Assembly: GCA_038373885.1 (NCBI GenBank)
Contig: JAWZYV010012534.1
Coordinates: 1-64,000 of the forward strand
Direction: 5' to 3'
From: Cheiracanthium punctorium
Lineage: Eukaryota; Arthropoda; Arachnida; Araneae; Cheiracanthiidae
DNA length: 64,000 nucleotides
Positions 1 through 10,651 of the stretch are shown here, one piece after another (position 1 is the first letter of the stretch; each line of letters starts with the position of its first letter). The notes below the pieces were generated by a model, which saw only the letters and a list, made by a program, of their open reading frames with translations, was not told the DNA's origin and did not search any database. Position numbers and translations under genes: made by a program.

Positions 1-452
1 TATCCTTTTTTTCCCCTTTCTCTATTTAATTTTTTTTTGTTTTTTTGTCGGCTTTTAAAAATATAACTTTAAGTGCACTTCAACAAGGGAACCTTAAAAT
101 GTTTGTAATAATGGGTATTTTAAGTTTGAATATTGTAAAAGAAAATGTGTTTCCATGAATTTGTTTTTGAGTTAATTTAAAATAAATGTAAGATTTTAAA
201 GTTTAACAGAGTGTTTTCTTCATTATTTCTTTGTCTCGTTACTGGGTCCATAATGGCGTCGTTGCGCCATTTTTCTTTTCAGCGAAATGCACAGATAGAA
301 CCTGGGTCTTTGGCGGCTTAAAACATTTAAACTATACGATTATTTCGGCCTCTATGCCATTTGTTTTAGGAAAAGAAATTGGATTATTTGATATTTTTAT
401 TTAACTTTAATTTAGGTATGTTTGCAAATTTTAACTTAAGCTTCGTGAAGTC
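1..452. other. AT-rich stretch without a recognisable gene
   Basis: No convincing coding frame is seen. The stretch is rich in T runs and has a possible poly(A) signal near 181. It directly precedes a 5'-truncated retrotransposon integrase fragment, so it may be older flank or a decayed part of that element. I could not match it to any other part of the window. Confidence 0.5.
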
Positions 453-1516
453 ATGGCAGTAATTGGTGATTATTTTACCAGGTGGGTGGAAGCATACCCT
501 GTGAAAGATTTACAAACTGAAACGATTGCTTTGGTGTTAGAAAAGTTCATATGTACTCATGGGATTCCTGAGCATTTGATAACTGACAGAGGTAGTTCTT
601 TGATTTCTGACAGCATACAAAAAGTTTATAAAAAACTGGATATTAAGAAACACACTAGTACAAGCTACCACCCAGCGACTGATGGGGTAGTTGAACGGGT
701 TAATGCTACAATAATTAACGCACTCCAGCACTTAGCAGACAATACTTACCATGAATGGGACAAATATTTACATTTTGCACTTTTGGCTTACAGAACAGCA
801 GTACACTCAGCTGGTGTATCTTTTAAGATACACCAGCTCATTTAATATATGGAAGGGATTTAGTATTACCAATAGATCTTATAAGTAGCCCCCCTTTGAG
901 GTCATATTCTGATCAGAGGGAACTCAGTGAAGATTTGGAGATTCGTCTACAACAGTGTTTTAAAATCATAAAAGCCAATTTAGTTGAAGCTGCAGAAAGA
1001 CAAGAAAAGTATAGAAAAAAGGTGTGTAAGGAGAAGGGTATTGTTATAGGAGATCTGGTGATGTTATACACGCCGTCAATTAAAGTTGGGCAAGGGAAAA
1101 AGTTTTCTAAATTTAATAAAGGGGTTTATAGAGTTAAAAATCAACTTAGTAAAGTCAATTTTGAAATCATTAACATATACAACCATAAAGATAAACAAGA
1201 AGTCCATGTTGACAGATTAACCAAAATTCCAGATCGCCTCATTTTCCCATCCTTGGATGTAGAGTTCATAGAGGAAGAGCCTAGTGCTCCTAATGAAGAT
1301 AACGAAATTTTAAATTCGCCAGATCTCAATAACAGTCCTTTCCCCAAAAACTATACAAAAACTGTCAGAGTAGTCGTGAACAGCAATCGAGTGCCCAGGA
1401 AGCTGCCCAGTAATGTACAGCAGTCTACGACAGGAAGCTCTGCTCCAGTTGTCCAGACCGCCACCAAACATCAATACAATCTACGGCCGAGACAGAATGG
1501 TTTCGTAAAAAAATGA
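453..1516 (+). pseudogene. Ty3/gypsy integrase 3' fragment (412/mdg1-like), frameshifted
   Basis: This is the end of a retrotransposon pol gene. The first frame (453-845, 130 residues) carries the integrase core: GDYFTRWVEAYP, the second catalytic Asp in TDRGSS and the catalytic Glu in VVERVN. The first catalytic Asp lies upstream and is missing, so the copy is 5'-truncated. The second frame (open from about 827, ending at 1516) resumes with a YGRDLVLP motif and a basic C-terminal tail ending in YNLRPRQ. The two are in different frames and are separated at 809-838 by a short perfect palindrome that appears to have replaced a few codons. No gag, protease or reverse transcriptase is present. 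The family is clear; the clade is inferred from the tail motifs. Confidence 0.85.
809..838. repeat. 14-bp perfect hairpin at the integrase break
   Basis: Left arm 809-822 (AGCTGGTGTATCTT) and right arm 825-838 are perfect reverse complements with a 2-nt loop. It sits exactly where the integrase reading frame is lost. Confidence 0.9.
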
Positions 1517-3016
1517 ACTGTTATCATGAAGAATCAGATTATTATAGTGTGAAAATTTTTATGTGTCATTTTGTTTTATATTTTATATGATTTAAGTGTT
1601 GATTGTTTTGATTCTCTACTAATATTATATGAATATTTAATATAACTTTAACACTAATTTGTTGGGCCCAACATAAATATATCTGCTGCTGAACATAATT
1701 TTTTTAAGTTTAAGATATTTATTGGTGGAGTAGCTAACCATCTAATGTGAATATTTTGGGTTTGATTAATGTGTTCTTCACCTAGATATGGCAAAGTGTT
1801 AATTTTTTTTTTTAAGAGTTTTCTTATAAATCATTTTATATATGTTTTGTCAAGGTGGCAATTAATAGGGTTCTGTTGTAGGCTAAACACACTAGTTAGA
1901 AGTTGATCAGAGTCCAAAGTCTACAAATTTTTCCTTTATTATTGAATATGTTTGTGTTATATGTAAAAGTTTGCAATGGTTCGGAATGTTGGAGGGTAGT
2001 GAAGGTTTCCCTTGTGATATGCATTTCAACTTCAAGTGCTAATATTTTGTGTAGTGTTAGTTAGGTATTTTGCAATTTTTTTTTGGGTAATTGTATACTA
2101 TTTTTATGCGAAGCAGATTATTCAAGCTACTGTGTTAGTTTTTTTGTTTTGTGTTGTAAATCAACATTTTGGTTTACAATTTGGAGTTAGGCGGGTTACT
2201 TAGGGTGTGTAAATTCCAGTTTACTGTTATGTTTCTTTGAGAAAAAAAAAAAAAAGTTGCACATATTTTTTCGTGTGAGAGGGAGGTATTTGTTATGATT
2301 TCAATTTTAAGTAAAGTGTAATTAATTAATAGCCTACTTAATTAAAAATCGTAACCTTAATTAGTGAATTTTAAATCAAGTAAAATTAAAATTTCTAAAC
2401 AATTTGTTTATTAAGGTGGTTTTGTTTTGTCACCATATGCCAGTATTCATAAAGGAAGTAAAATAATAATGAAGTGTTTAAAATTTATTAAGGTATATGT
2501 TGAATTACTATTGATGACTCATGGCTCTCATTTTTATTTATTTGTTTACTTGTTCTATATTTTGGCGCCAAACATCTAAAAGATCGTTATTCTGGCGATC
2601 GTGTTGCCATCTTTGTGTAAGGTAACTATACATATTGTTCAAGTAATTAAAATAATTTGTACAACAATTTTCCTTTAAATTTTAAATTCATGAAAATACG
2701 TTTTGTGAGAGCTGACATTATTCAGAGGGTTGGTAATAAATTTTTAGAGCTGACAATAAGAGTTTCATAAAAATGTTTGTTTTGAAATTGGTAATTTTCC
2801 TTAAAAAATTAAGTGGTTGTAATTACAGTTAAGTTTTTTTTTTTTCCTTTCACTATAATTATCTTTTCTGGAATTCTCTAACCTTCTTTCTAATTTTTTT
2901 TAATAACATCCAATAACTACGTGCATCGATACCAATACTTCGATTCAATATATCGAAGAAGAAAACAACAACGGCGCAAGGATATGGAGATCGGCACCCA
3001 AGCATTTTCAAATTTT
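1517..3016. other. AT-rich 3' flank of the integrase fragment, possible 3' LTR
   Basis: There is no coding frame of note. A purine-rich tract (GAGAGGGAGG, about 2277-2286) followed by TGTTATGA near 2292 resembles a polypurine tract and LTR start for the upstream fragment. The matching 5' LTR is not in the window, so this cannot be tested here. Target sequence of the next element resumes by 3017. Confidence 0.3.
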
Positions 3017-3021
3017 TAAAT

Positions 3022-3241
3022 TGCTGTATACTTAAAAACAAGGCTTCAAGACAACACACATTTTATTCTCGATTATATATTCACATAAAAATAATGATTT
3101 ACAATGACGCATAAGAATACGTCTCGTCAGGTTGCAGTCCCGAACTCCAAGTGAAGTGCGTCACTGCTTTTTCAGCTCGTGACGTGGCACTCGCAGCATG
3201 CCGTAAGGTGCTGCCGTCTTTCGAACGTCACGGCCACAGCA
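3022..3241 (-). repeat. 3' LTR of Ty3 element 1
   Basis: 220 bp, no difference seen from the copy at 7288-7507. It lies downstream of the gag-pol stop on the minus strand. Confidence 0.96.
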
Positions 3242-3256
3242 CTCCTCCCTTCCTTT
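3242..3256 (-). other. Polypurine tract of Ty3 element 1
   Basis: On the minus strand an AAAGGAAGGGAGGAG tract abuts the 3' LTR. This is the expected position and composition for the plus-strand priming site of an LTR retrotransposon. It overlaps the last bases of the gag-pol stop region. Confidence 0.85.
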
Positions 3257-6200
3257 AGGAATAGTTCAGCCGATCCGGAGGTCGCCTGGATCTCGTGGAC
3301 CGACGAACAGTAGAAGAGTCCTCAGAAACGTCCGTAGTTGGTTGGGGTGGTAGACCAGTAGGAGCAGAGTCTGTTTGAAGAGGCAGTGAATTATCGGATG
3401 ATGACGATGCTCGGACTTGGTCTATGTGTCTGTACAAGGGTACTCCATCAGTGGATGTTAATTTGTACAGAATGTTTCCTATTGGGGAAATGACTTTAGC
3501 TGGAATCCAAGGTGACGCTTTATTGAATGACCTAGCCCAAACACTATCACCGTGTTTAAATTTACGTGCGTCAGTCTCATGTTTGATTGTATCTCGAATG
3601 TGATCAGGATGTAGAAGGTCTAAACGTGTTCGAAGTGAACGGCCCAAAAAAGCTTCAGCAGGTGAAATACCCGTGGAAGGCAAAGGGGCGCGTCGATATG
3701 CAAACAAAATGTTTAGTAACCTCTCGGCAAAAGTGCCAACTCTTAATTTTTTCATTCCTTCTTTAATTGTTCTAACAGCACGCTCAGCCAACCCATTAGA
3801 ATTTGGGTGGTACGGTGGGGAAAAAATATGAGCAATGCCTAAAATTCTAACAAAATTTTGAAATTCTGTACTTGCAAAAGATGTAGAATTATCCGACACA
3901 ATCGTTTTTGGAATGCCATATCGCGCAAACAGGTCACGTAAAGCTGCTATTGTTGTCGTTGATGACGTAGAAGCCACTGGAATAGCTTCTATCCATTTTG
4001 TAGCACTATCTGCCACAACCAATATTAGTTTACCTTCGAAAGGACCAGCATGGTCTATATGAATACGTTCCCATGGTTCTTTCGATTGAGGCCAAGGAAT
4101 GTATTTTGCCGCAGGACTAGAAGCTTGTTCCTGACATGAAATACAACTTCTAACCTTTTCCTCAATATCTTTATCTACGTTTGGCCACCAAACGCTTGAA
4201 CGTGCTAGGCCCTTTACAACCGTCATGCCACGATGACCAGCATGTAATTCATTTAGTACGAACTCGCGGAATTTTTGTGGTATATAAACGCGCGTTCCCC
4301 GAAGAATTACTCCTTTTTCAACTGACAATTTTTGCCTACATAACCAAAATGGTCGGTAGATTTCAGACACATGTTTCGGCCAACCTTTCAAAATGAATTC
4401 TTTCACCTGAGAAAGTATTGGGTTTGATTCTATGTACTTTTGCAAATGAAAGGCAGTTATCGGGCTGTCATCTAATTCTTGCAGAAGTAAGACAACTTCT
4501 GGAGGTGCTGGAGGATCAGCAAAATCTCTCTTCATTGGTAGCCGGCTAAATGCATCCGCATTAACGTGATTTGAACCTTTTCTATATTTAATTTTATAGG
4601 CGTATGCCGAAAGAATTATTGCCCACCTTTGTATTCTCGCAGCTGCAACAGACGGAATTGGTTTAGATTCTGATAAAAGTTTTACTAAAGGTTGGTGATC
4701 AGTCAAGAGTGTGAACTCTTTGCCTAACAAATATTTTCGAAATCGAACAACTCCAAAAATTAAAGCTAAAGCTTCTTTTTCTAATTGGCTGTAATTTTTC
4801 TCAGCCTTAGTAAGGGTACGCGAAGCGAACGCTATCGGTTGTTCTCCACGATTGGTTTTGTGTGAGAGAACTGCCCCGAGTCCGTAAGGACTTGCATCAC
4901 AGGCTAATATTACCTCCTTATTTACATCAAAATGAACCAAAAGTGAGGAATTTTGCAAAACATTTTTAATTTTAAGGAAAGCGTTATTTTCCGGGTCCGT
5001 CCATTTAAATTTTTCGTTACGTTTAAGTAAGTTATATAATGGTGATAATACATTCGACATGTTCGGTAAAAATTTTGAATAATAAGTCACTAAACCAATA
5101 AAGGATCGGAGTTCGTCAACATTAGTGGGAGCCGGGGCATTTTTAATAGCGTCTAATTTATCTTGCACCGGATGTAAACCATCTTTATCTATTCTGTGTC
5201 CCAAATATTCCACAGACTGTTTCATAAATTCACATTTATCGGGATGTAACTTGATTCCTGCTTGTTCTAATTTCGAAAGAACCATATCTAAATTCTTTAA
5301 ATGATCTTGTTCGTTAATCCCTGAAATTAACAAATCATCTAAATAACAGGAAGTTCCTGGTTGACCCCTTAGAATTTTGTCTATTTCCCTTTGAAAAATG
5401 GCTGGTGCCGAGGCTATTCCAAAAGCGAGCCTGGTGTAACGGTACAATCCACGGTGCGTGTTAATCACCGTAAGATTACTAGATTCCTCATCTAATTCTA
5501 GTTGGCAATAGGCATCTTTTAAATCTAATTTACTGAAAATGGTTCCTCCGGACAATTGTGCGAACAAGTCCTCTAGATTTGGAAGGGGATATTTCTCTAA
5601 CTCAGTCATTTTATTAACAGTAAGCTTAAAATCTCCGCATAAACGGATAATGCCACTTGGTTTCATCACTGGAACAACTGGTGTTGCCCAATCTGAGGTT
5701 TTAACTGGAACCAAAATTCCTATATCTACGAGCCTATCAATTTCAGTTTCGACTTTACTTTTCAATGCGTAAGGCACCGGCCGTGCTTTGAAGAACACGG
5801 GTTTAGCTGATTCTTTCAGTTTGAGATTAACCTTCACATTCTTGAGTAACCCTAGGCCAGGAGAAAATAATATTTTGTGTTTTTGCAATAATGATTGCAA
5901 ATTATTTTCCTCAGATGGGACAACAGGCATAATATTTAATGTGTTATGATTATCAAATATTTTAGAATTATGTAAAACTGAAAATATATTTAACTGATTA
6001 AACCAATTTCTACCGATTAAATTAATATTGCCCTGTTTAGATATGAGCAAAGGCAGTTTACAATTTATGTTATCAAAGGATACATTGACCAAAACCTTAC
6101 CTAAAATATCAATTTCTGATTTTGTATATGATTTTAATTTTACATCAGACTTACCTATTGGTGGTAAAATATTTTTAATTTTATTATATGTGATTTCAGG

Positions 6201-7184
6201 AATTATTGAATAAGGTGCACCTGTATCCAGCTCAAAGCCTAAATTTGCACTTTCTATTTTAACCCATATTTTAATAGGAGGCGGTGCTAAACTTTCTTCA
6301 TTTGTGTTGTATAGAACAACACTTTCTTCTATTTGGTGAGTATTACTCACCGGAGAAATTTTTTTACTATTTCTCTGTTGTTCCTGTTTGTTTACAGGAT
6401 TACCTTTTCTATTTTGATTCTTTTTCGAATAACAGATCTTCTGGAGATGGCCCTTTTTTCCGCAAGCATTACATATCGAATTTATATGTTTACAGTCAGC
6501 TGATGGGTGTAGATTCGAGCCGCAACGATGACAGAAAACACCACCTGGCACTTTACCGCGACTGTTTGTTTTTTCTTTCGTCGATGATTCACTATCGGAG
6601 GAGCGAAATTGCAGCCTCTTCCGCGCTCTTAAAGCACAGACTGTCTCTGGCGCTGCTGAACTTTTCAACAGAGCAGCGTTACTAGCAGCAGATTCCATAG
6701 CTAGGGAAATATCCAACACTTTTTGTAGGGTCAACTCGGGTTCGGAAAGAAGCTTCTGTTGAATTAGGTCACTCGAAATTCCGCAGACCATTCGATCACG
6801 TAACATGGTTTCTAAAGTATCCCCATAGTTGCACTGTTTTGCAAGTTTTCTGAGTTCCGCTAAATATTCTGATACAGACTCGGAAGGCTTTCGATTTCTT
6901 GTGTTGAAACGGAATCGTTGGATTATCTCTGACGGTGCAGGCTCATAGTAATCGCGCAAATACGTTTTTAATTCTTCCAAAGTTTTCTCAGCAGGTGCGG
7001 TCGGAGCAGTTAAATTTCGTAGTATGGAGTACACATTAGGTCCGATGACGGAGAGGAAAATTGCTTTCTTTCGCTCCTTGTCTGTTAATTGATTTGCTAC
7101 AAAAAACAGTTCGACTCTTTCCCAGTATTGCGAGAAAGGCTCCGCCGCAGGGTCGAAAGCTTCAATAGTTCCAACGGATGCCAT
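3255..7184 (-). CDS. Gag-pol polyprotein, Ty3/gypsy Mag-like, intact
   Basis: A single uninterrupted frame encodes the capsid protein and all enzymes. Residue numbers count from an in-frame Met at 7217, but I choose Met12 (7184, MASVGTIEAFDP), because the second Ty3 element aligns from the same point (MANLG). Order: gag domain; two CCHC zinc knuckles (about 226-262, both C-x2-C-x4-H-x4-C); aspartic protease LDTGAPYSII (about 330); reverse transcriptase with LKDAYCQL and YLDD (about 624); RNase H with CDASPYGLG (about 775) and LTDHQPL; integrase zinc region (about 1000-1035) and core with catalytic D, D, E in HIDHAGPF, VSDNSTSF and GLAERAV (about 1055, 1109, 1145). Every catalytic motif I looked for is present. 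Gag and pol share one frame, so no frameshift signal is needed. Confidence 0.96.
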   Translation of the reverse strand: MASVGTIEAFDPAAEPFSQYWERVELFFVANQLTDKERKKAIFLSVIGPNVYSILRNLTAPTAPAEKTLEELKTYLRDYYEPAPSEIIQRFRFNTRNRKPSESVSEYLAELRKLAKQCNYGDTLETMLRDRMVCGISSDLIQQKLLSEPELTLQKVLDISLAMESAASNAALLKSSAAPETVCALRARKRLQFRSSDSESSTKEKTNSRGKVPGGVFCHRCGSNLHPSADCKHINSICNACGKKGHLQKICYSKKNQNRKGNPVNKQEQQRNSKKISPVSNTHQIEESVVLYNTNEESLAPPPIKIWVKIESANLGFELDTGAPYSIIPEITYNKIKNILPPIGKSDVKLKSYTKSEIDILGKVLVNVSFDNINCKLPLLISKQGNINLIGRNWFNQLNIFSVLHNSKIFDNHNTLNIMPVVPSEENNLQSLLQKHKILFSPGLGLLKNVKVNLKLKESAKPVFFKARPVPYALKSKVETEIDRLVDIGILVPVKTSDWATPVVPVMKPSGIIRLCGDFKLTVNKMTELEKYPLPNLEDLFAQLSGGTIFSKLDLKDAYCQLELDEESSNLTVINTHRGLYRYTRLAFGIASAPAIFQREIDKILRGQPGTSCYLDDLLISGINEQDHLKNLDMVLSKLEQAGIKLHPDKCEFMKQSVEYLGHRIDKDGLHPVQDKLDAIKNAPAPTNVDELRSFIGLVTYYSKFLPNMSNVLSPLYNLLKRNEKFKWTDPENNAFLKIKNVLQNSSLLVHFDVNKEVILACDASPYGLGAVLSHKTNRGEQPIAFASRTLTKAEKNYSQLEKEALALIFGVVRFRKYLLGKEFTLLTDHQPLVKLLSESKPIPSVAAARIQRWAIILSAYAYKIKYRKGSNHVNADAFSRLPMKRDFADPPAPPEVVLLLQELDDSPITAFHLQKYIESNPILSQVKEFILKGWPKHVSEIYRPFWLCRQKLSVEKGVILRGTRVYIPQKFREFVLNELHAGHRGMTVVKGLARSSVWWPNVDKDIEEKVRSCISCQEQASSPAAKYIPWPQSKEPWERIHIDHAGPFEGKLILVVADSATKWIEAIPVASTSSTTTIAALRDLFARYGIPKTIVSDNSTSFASTEFQNFVRILGIAHIFSPPYHPNSNGLAERAVRTIKEGMKKLRVGTFAERLLNILFAYRRAPLPSTGISPAEAFLGRSLRTRLDLLHPDHIRDTIKHETDARKFKHGDSVWARSFNKASPWIPAKVISPIGNILYKLTSTDGVPLYRHIDQVRASSSSDNSLPLQTDSAPTGLPPQPTTDVSEDSSTVRRSTRSRRPPDRLNYS

Positions 7185-7271
7185 ATGAATGACTACTGCG
7201 CAGTTGTTCGAGAACAAAGGATTACGAAAACAGTTCGCAGATTTAAAAATTCGACAGGCGAAGGGTAAGAA

Positions 7272-7286
7272 CCGTCCTCGTCGTCA
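7272..7286 (-). other. Primer-binding site of Ty3 element 1
   Basis: One base after the 5' LTR, the minus strand reads TGACGACGAGGACGG. This matches the complement of the tRNA-Ser(GCU) 3' end (TGGCGACGAGG as I know it) with one mismatch at position 3. Mag-clade elements are known to use tRNA-Ser. Confidence 0.7.
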
Positions 7287-7287
7287 C

Positions 7288-7507
7288 TGCTGTATACTTA
7301 AAAACAAGGCTTCAAGACAACACACATTTTATTCTCGATTATATATTCACATAAAAATAATGATTTACAATGACGCATAAGAATACGTCTCGTCAGGTTG
7401 CAGTCCCGAACTCCAAGTGAAGTGCGTCACTGCTTTTTCAGCTCGTGACGTGGCACTCGCAGCATGCCGTAAGGTGCTGCCGTCTTTCGAACGTCACGGC
7501 CACAGCA
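7288..7507 (-). repeat. 5' LTR of Ty3 element 1
   Basis: 220 bp, no difference seen from 3022-3241. It should carry the promoter, though I see no clear TATA box position. Confidence 0.96.
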
Positions 7508-7512
7508 TAAAT

Positions 7513-8581
7513 CAAAAATAGAACTTCTACAATAGTTACAACGATAAGAACAACTTTCACATTTTTCATCATAGTAAAAAAATTAAGTTTCAATGCCCAT
7601 CGATAATAAATCTACAAGTTTTCATTAATAATAATTGTATCTTCGACCGAACTACTTTACGAGCGGAAAGCGCCAACAAAGGAGGTAAAAAGGTGACCTA
7701 AGCCGGAGGAAGCGTGGGTTGAGTCATTCTGGTGGTTGGTGTGATCGACTGAAGTGTGAGTCCCACGCGCTGCCTTGCTAAAGAAAAAAAGAAATGGCGC
7801 TGGCGTCCCTGAGGGAGTTCTGGAAGATGACTTGATGAAAAATCTTGATGGGGGCCCCCCTTCTCTTCAACTAATGAAGTACAATTATCTTTCTTTCCTT
7901 CTTTCTTTCTTTTAATTAATTTTTTTTTTATTTTTGTTGTGCACAAACGTTAGGTAAATTTTTTTAAAAAAAAAGGTCAGCTCGGGGAAAGGGAAAATGG
8001 AGTGTATTGTAATTATAGTATTATCATATTTTTTTACGATTTTATCTAGTTTAATTGTCTGATGTAAAAGATTTAAAAGTTATTTGAATAAATGTAATTG
8101 TTTAAGTAAAAATGGCTCCTCATCATTTATCTCACTTCGTGTAAATTTATTTCAGCAGTTCTCTTTCAGGTTTTAATTTTTTTTAGCCTAATGGCATTTG
8201 CACGTAACGCCGAGAGCCTGGTTGGTATATTGCGGTCACAACACTTTCTAAAACTAAGCATTTAATTTCTAAGTTTAAAAAAAATATGAAAAATGATAAT
8301 TGGTTAAAATTTTAAATAGTAAATCTTTGAGTCAGGACAAAGTTATATGGATGATAAAAAGACGAGGTACAACAACAATTTTTTAACAAAATGTCCATAA
8401 ATTTTCATTTTTTATCTTAAATACTATGCATTTTAACGCAAAGTTATGTCTATAACACCCCCTTGAAGGAAGTCTGCATACACCACTGTAAAATTCTATT
8501 TACTCTGAAGATTTCTGTAACTATTTCTGGTTATAAGATTTAAATGAGACTAATGTTTTAGTCGTTAAAAATCTTTTCTAC
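7513..8581. other. Non-coding stretch, possible decayed LTR
   Basis: Near 7660-7700 a purine-rich tract (GGAGGTAAAAAGG) precedes TAAGCCGGAGGAAGC. Further on, an AATAAA signal lies near 8088 and a pyrimidine tract with CAGG near 8165. That order resembles an old LTR, but no partner copy exists in the window. No coding frame is supported. Confidence 0.2.
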
Positions 8582-8704
8582 GGTAAAATCATACAAGCCG
8601 GTGTGCACCCCATGTAAACACGGCGACAGCCGCTGTAGTTTGGCAACCGCCAAGCTCCAGCGACTGTCGCCAACCATTTTGCACGACCAGCAAAGTATTT
8701 TACC
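8582..8704. mobile_element. Small foldback MITE
   Basis: About 123 bp, ending in inverted GGTAAAAT. The core is a hairpin of 8622-8644 and 8649-8671 (23-nt arms, about four mismatches, 4-nt loop) starting GGCGACAG and ending CTGTCGCC. There is no coding capacity, and I saw no clear target duplication. Confidence 0.6.
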
Positions 8705-8815
8705 ATATTAAAATTGCACATATATTCCACTTACAAAAACATTAAAACAAAACAAAATGTCTGTATTTAACCAAAAGAACGTCTGCAAATTCAGTAACGG
8801 GCAATTTAAAATGAG

Positions 8816-9180
8816 CAAACTGTGGACCATTTTTAACTAAAAAAAATACAGTAGATTAAGCAACCTAGTTGTAGAGTTATGTAAACTATGCAACCAGTGG
8901 ACCGTTTTTAACTAAAAAAACCTCAGCGGATTCAACAACCTAGATGTACAGCTATGTAAACTATGCAACCAGTGGACCGTTTTTAACTAAAAAAACCTCA
9001 GTGGATTCAGCAACCTAGTTATACAGCTATGTAAACTATGCAACCAGTAGACTGTTTTTAACTAAAAAAACCTCAGTGGATTCAACAAGCTAGTTGTACA
9101 GCTAATGTAAACTGGGCAAACACTGGTCCGTTTTCAACTCAAAAAAACATCAGTGGATTAAACAACCTAGTTGTACACCT
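8816..9180 (+). repeat. 75-bp tandem array, about 4.8 copies
   Basis: Units share the phrases CAACCAGTGGACCGTTTTTA, AACTAAAAAAACCTCAG and TGTACAGCTATGTAAACTA. Spacing of the CAACCAGT phrase (8891, 8966, 9041) is 75 bp. The outer units are the most diverged. Confidence 0.9.
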
Positions 9181-10007
9181 CTTATAAAGTCGGTATGATT
9201 AGAATAGCACGTAAATAGCACTTGCGAAAACATAAACACATCCAATATCAATTTAAAATTCACATTAAAAAAATTAAACATTGCAAAGATTCGTTAAAAA
9301 AGAGCACTTACCTTTATTTCTTTTTTAAATAACCGCTCAGAAATGTCCCTAACACCCACCGGCTTATAACGTAACAAACACACATATTTCTAACAAAAAC
9401 ACACAAATTCTTTTCATATATTAACATAACACATTTTATTCCCTTCCATCAATAACAGAAACAATTTCAAATTCCCAAACCTGACGAAACACGTATTCTT
9501 TATGGTTGCCAGTCACAACTACCACCGGCAGGTAACTTCACTTTGGCAGTGCATCGCTCACTCTGCTGTCAGATTGTTCGCCAATGATTTATAAACAAAA
9601 ACATTGATATGTAAACAATGCACCGTATACGGAATATAGTCCTTTACTACTATATTTTTATTTTGAACGAACAGTGAAAATGTGCTTTAGCCTACCACTT
9701 GGCGATTGTCAACAAACTGGTGAGTTGGCACTTTTCTGTGGAACGTCTCTGGGATTGCAACCTCTTCTGCTCTGCTTGGTTCATAATCTCTGGGTTCCAT
9801 AATTTTGGCTTTTCTTGTTCGGCAACACGTATGGGACACTAAAGGCTGTGAGATTCAGCTACAGAGGAAGCACACTTGATTTTTGTGATTATTTTCCCAA
9901 GATGCAGAAAGATAAACAAAATGGAGATTTAGGAAAACGAAATATTTTTTTTAATGGAACAACTATTTAAAGAAAAAATAACAAACTTTTAAAAACAAAA
10001 GAGGAAG
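9181..10007. other. No recognisable feature
   Basis: AT-rich sequence between two tandem arrays. No supported coding frame, RNA gene or terminal repeat was seen. Confidence 0.5.
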
Positions 10008-10290
10008 GGCCCCTCGAAAATATGCTAATGCTGGTCATTTGTGAGACACAAAAAAACATCAATGGGTCCGGCTATCACTTTAGGGGCCCCCTGGAATATA
10101 AGCTAACACTTGCCCTTTGCGAGACCCAAAAAAACATCAGTGGGTCCGGTCATCACTTTATGCAGCCCCCTGAAAAATATGCTAATGCTGGTCATTTGCG
10201 AGACACAAAAGAAACATCAGTGGGCCCGGCCATCACTTTAGGGGCCACCTGGAAAATAAGCTAACACTTGCCCTTTGCGAGACCCAAGAC
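10008..10290 (+). repeat. 75-80 bp tandem array, about 4 copies
   Basis: Units begin near 10008, 10083, 10161 and 10241 and alternate between two subtypes (GCTAATGCTGGTCATTTG and GCTAACACTTGCCCTTTG). All share AAACATCAGTGGG-like text, which also occurs in the last unit of the 8816-9180 array (AAACATCAGTGGAT). The array runs directly into a Merlin-type transposase fragment. Confidence 0.85.
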
Positions 10291-10309
10291 ATCAGTCAAA
10301 TGGTGTGAA

Positions 10310-10498
10310 AAAAAACTGGATATGAATCATAATACAGTTGTAGATTGGAACAACTACTTGAGAAGTTTGTGTATCAGTATTAACAGAAATATGAGTAAAA
10401 AAAAAATCAGTGGTCTTGAAAAAGTAGTTGAGATAGATGAGAGCTTATTTACAGAACGAAAGAACAATGTCGGAATTAGAGGTATACAGACAATATAA
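10310..10498 (+). pseudogene. Merlin (ISXO2-like) transposase fragment
   Basis: About 60 residues are recognisable: LDMNHNTVVDWNNYLRSLC followed by KVVEIDESLFTERKNN. The second block is the start of the ISXO2-like DDE domain found in Merlin DNA transposons, with the first catalytic Asp in VEIDES. The frame ends soon after, and neither the remaining catalytic residues nor the N-terminal zinc region is present. The upstream part of the frame is tandem-repeat sequence, so the true gene start is lost. Family assignment rests on the two motifs. Confidence 0.7.
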
Positions 10499-10651
10499 AA
10501 CATTATTTACAGTTTATCAAAATTCCATGCAATTCGCTTCAGTAATTATATTTTTACAGTATCATGCAATCAAAAATTAACGTAAATTAAGATCACAAAT
10601 TAAAATTAAGACGGTTTGGAAAACAAACCATTATTTATTCAATGAAATTAT

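Larger units (their letters stand above)
3022..7507 (-). mobile_element. Complete Ty3/gypsy (Mag-like) LTR retrotransposon
   Basis: A 4486-bp element is bounded by 220-bp direct repeats (3022-3241 and 7288-7507) that I read as identical. The repeats start TGCTGT and end ACAGCA, giving 6-bp inverted termini. A 5-bp target duplication TAAAT lies at 3017-3021 and 7508-7512. Read on the minus strand the order is 5' LTR, primer site, one gag-pol frame, polypurine tract, 3' LTR. Identical LTRs, an intact frame and an exact duplication indicate a very recent insertion. All known parts for transposition appear present. Confidence 0.97.

Noticed and set aside
6284..6685. 133-codon plus-strand frame
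   Set aside because: Antisense of the Ty3 zinc-knuckle region; no independent support.
7698..7946. 82-codon minus-strand frame
   Set aside because: Lys- and Gly-rich start from homopolymers, no domain, lies in a possible old LTR.
8816..10290. Regular tandem units, considered as a CRISPR-like array
   Set aside because: Units are contiguous with no distinct spacers, in a eukaryotic transposon setting; ordinary tandem repeats.
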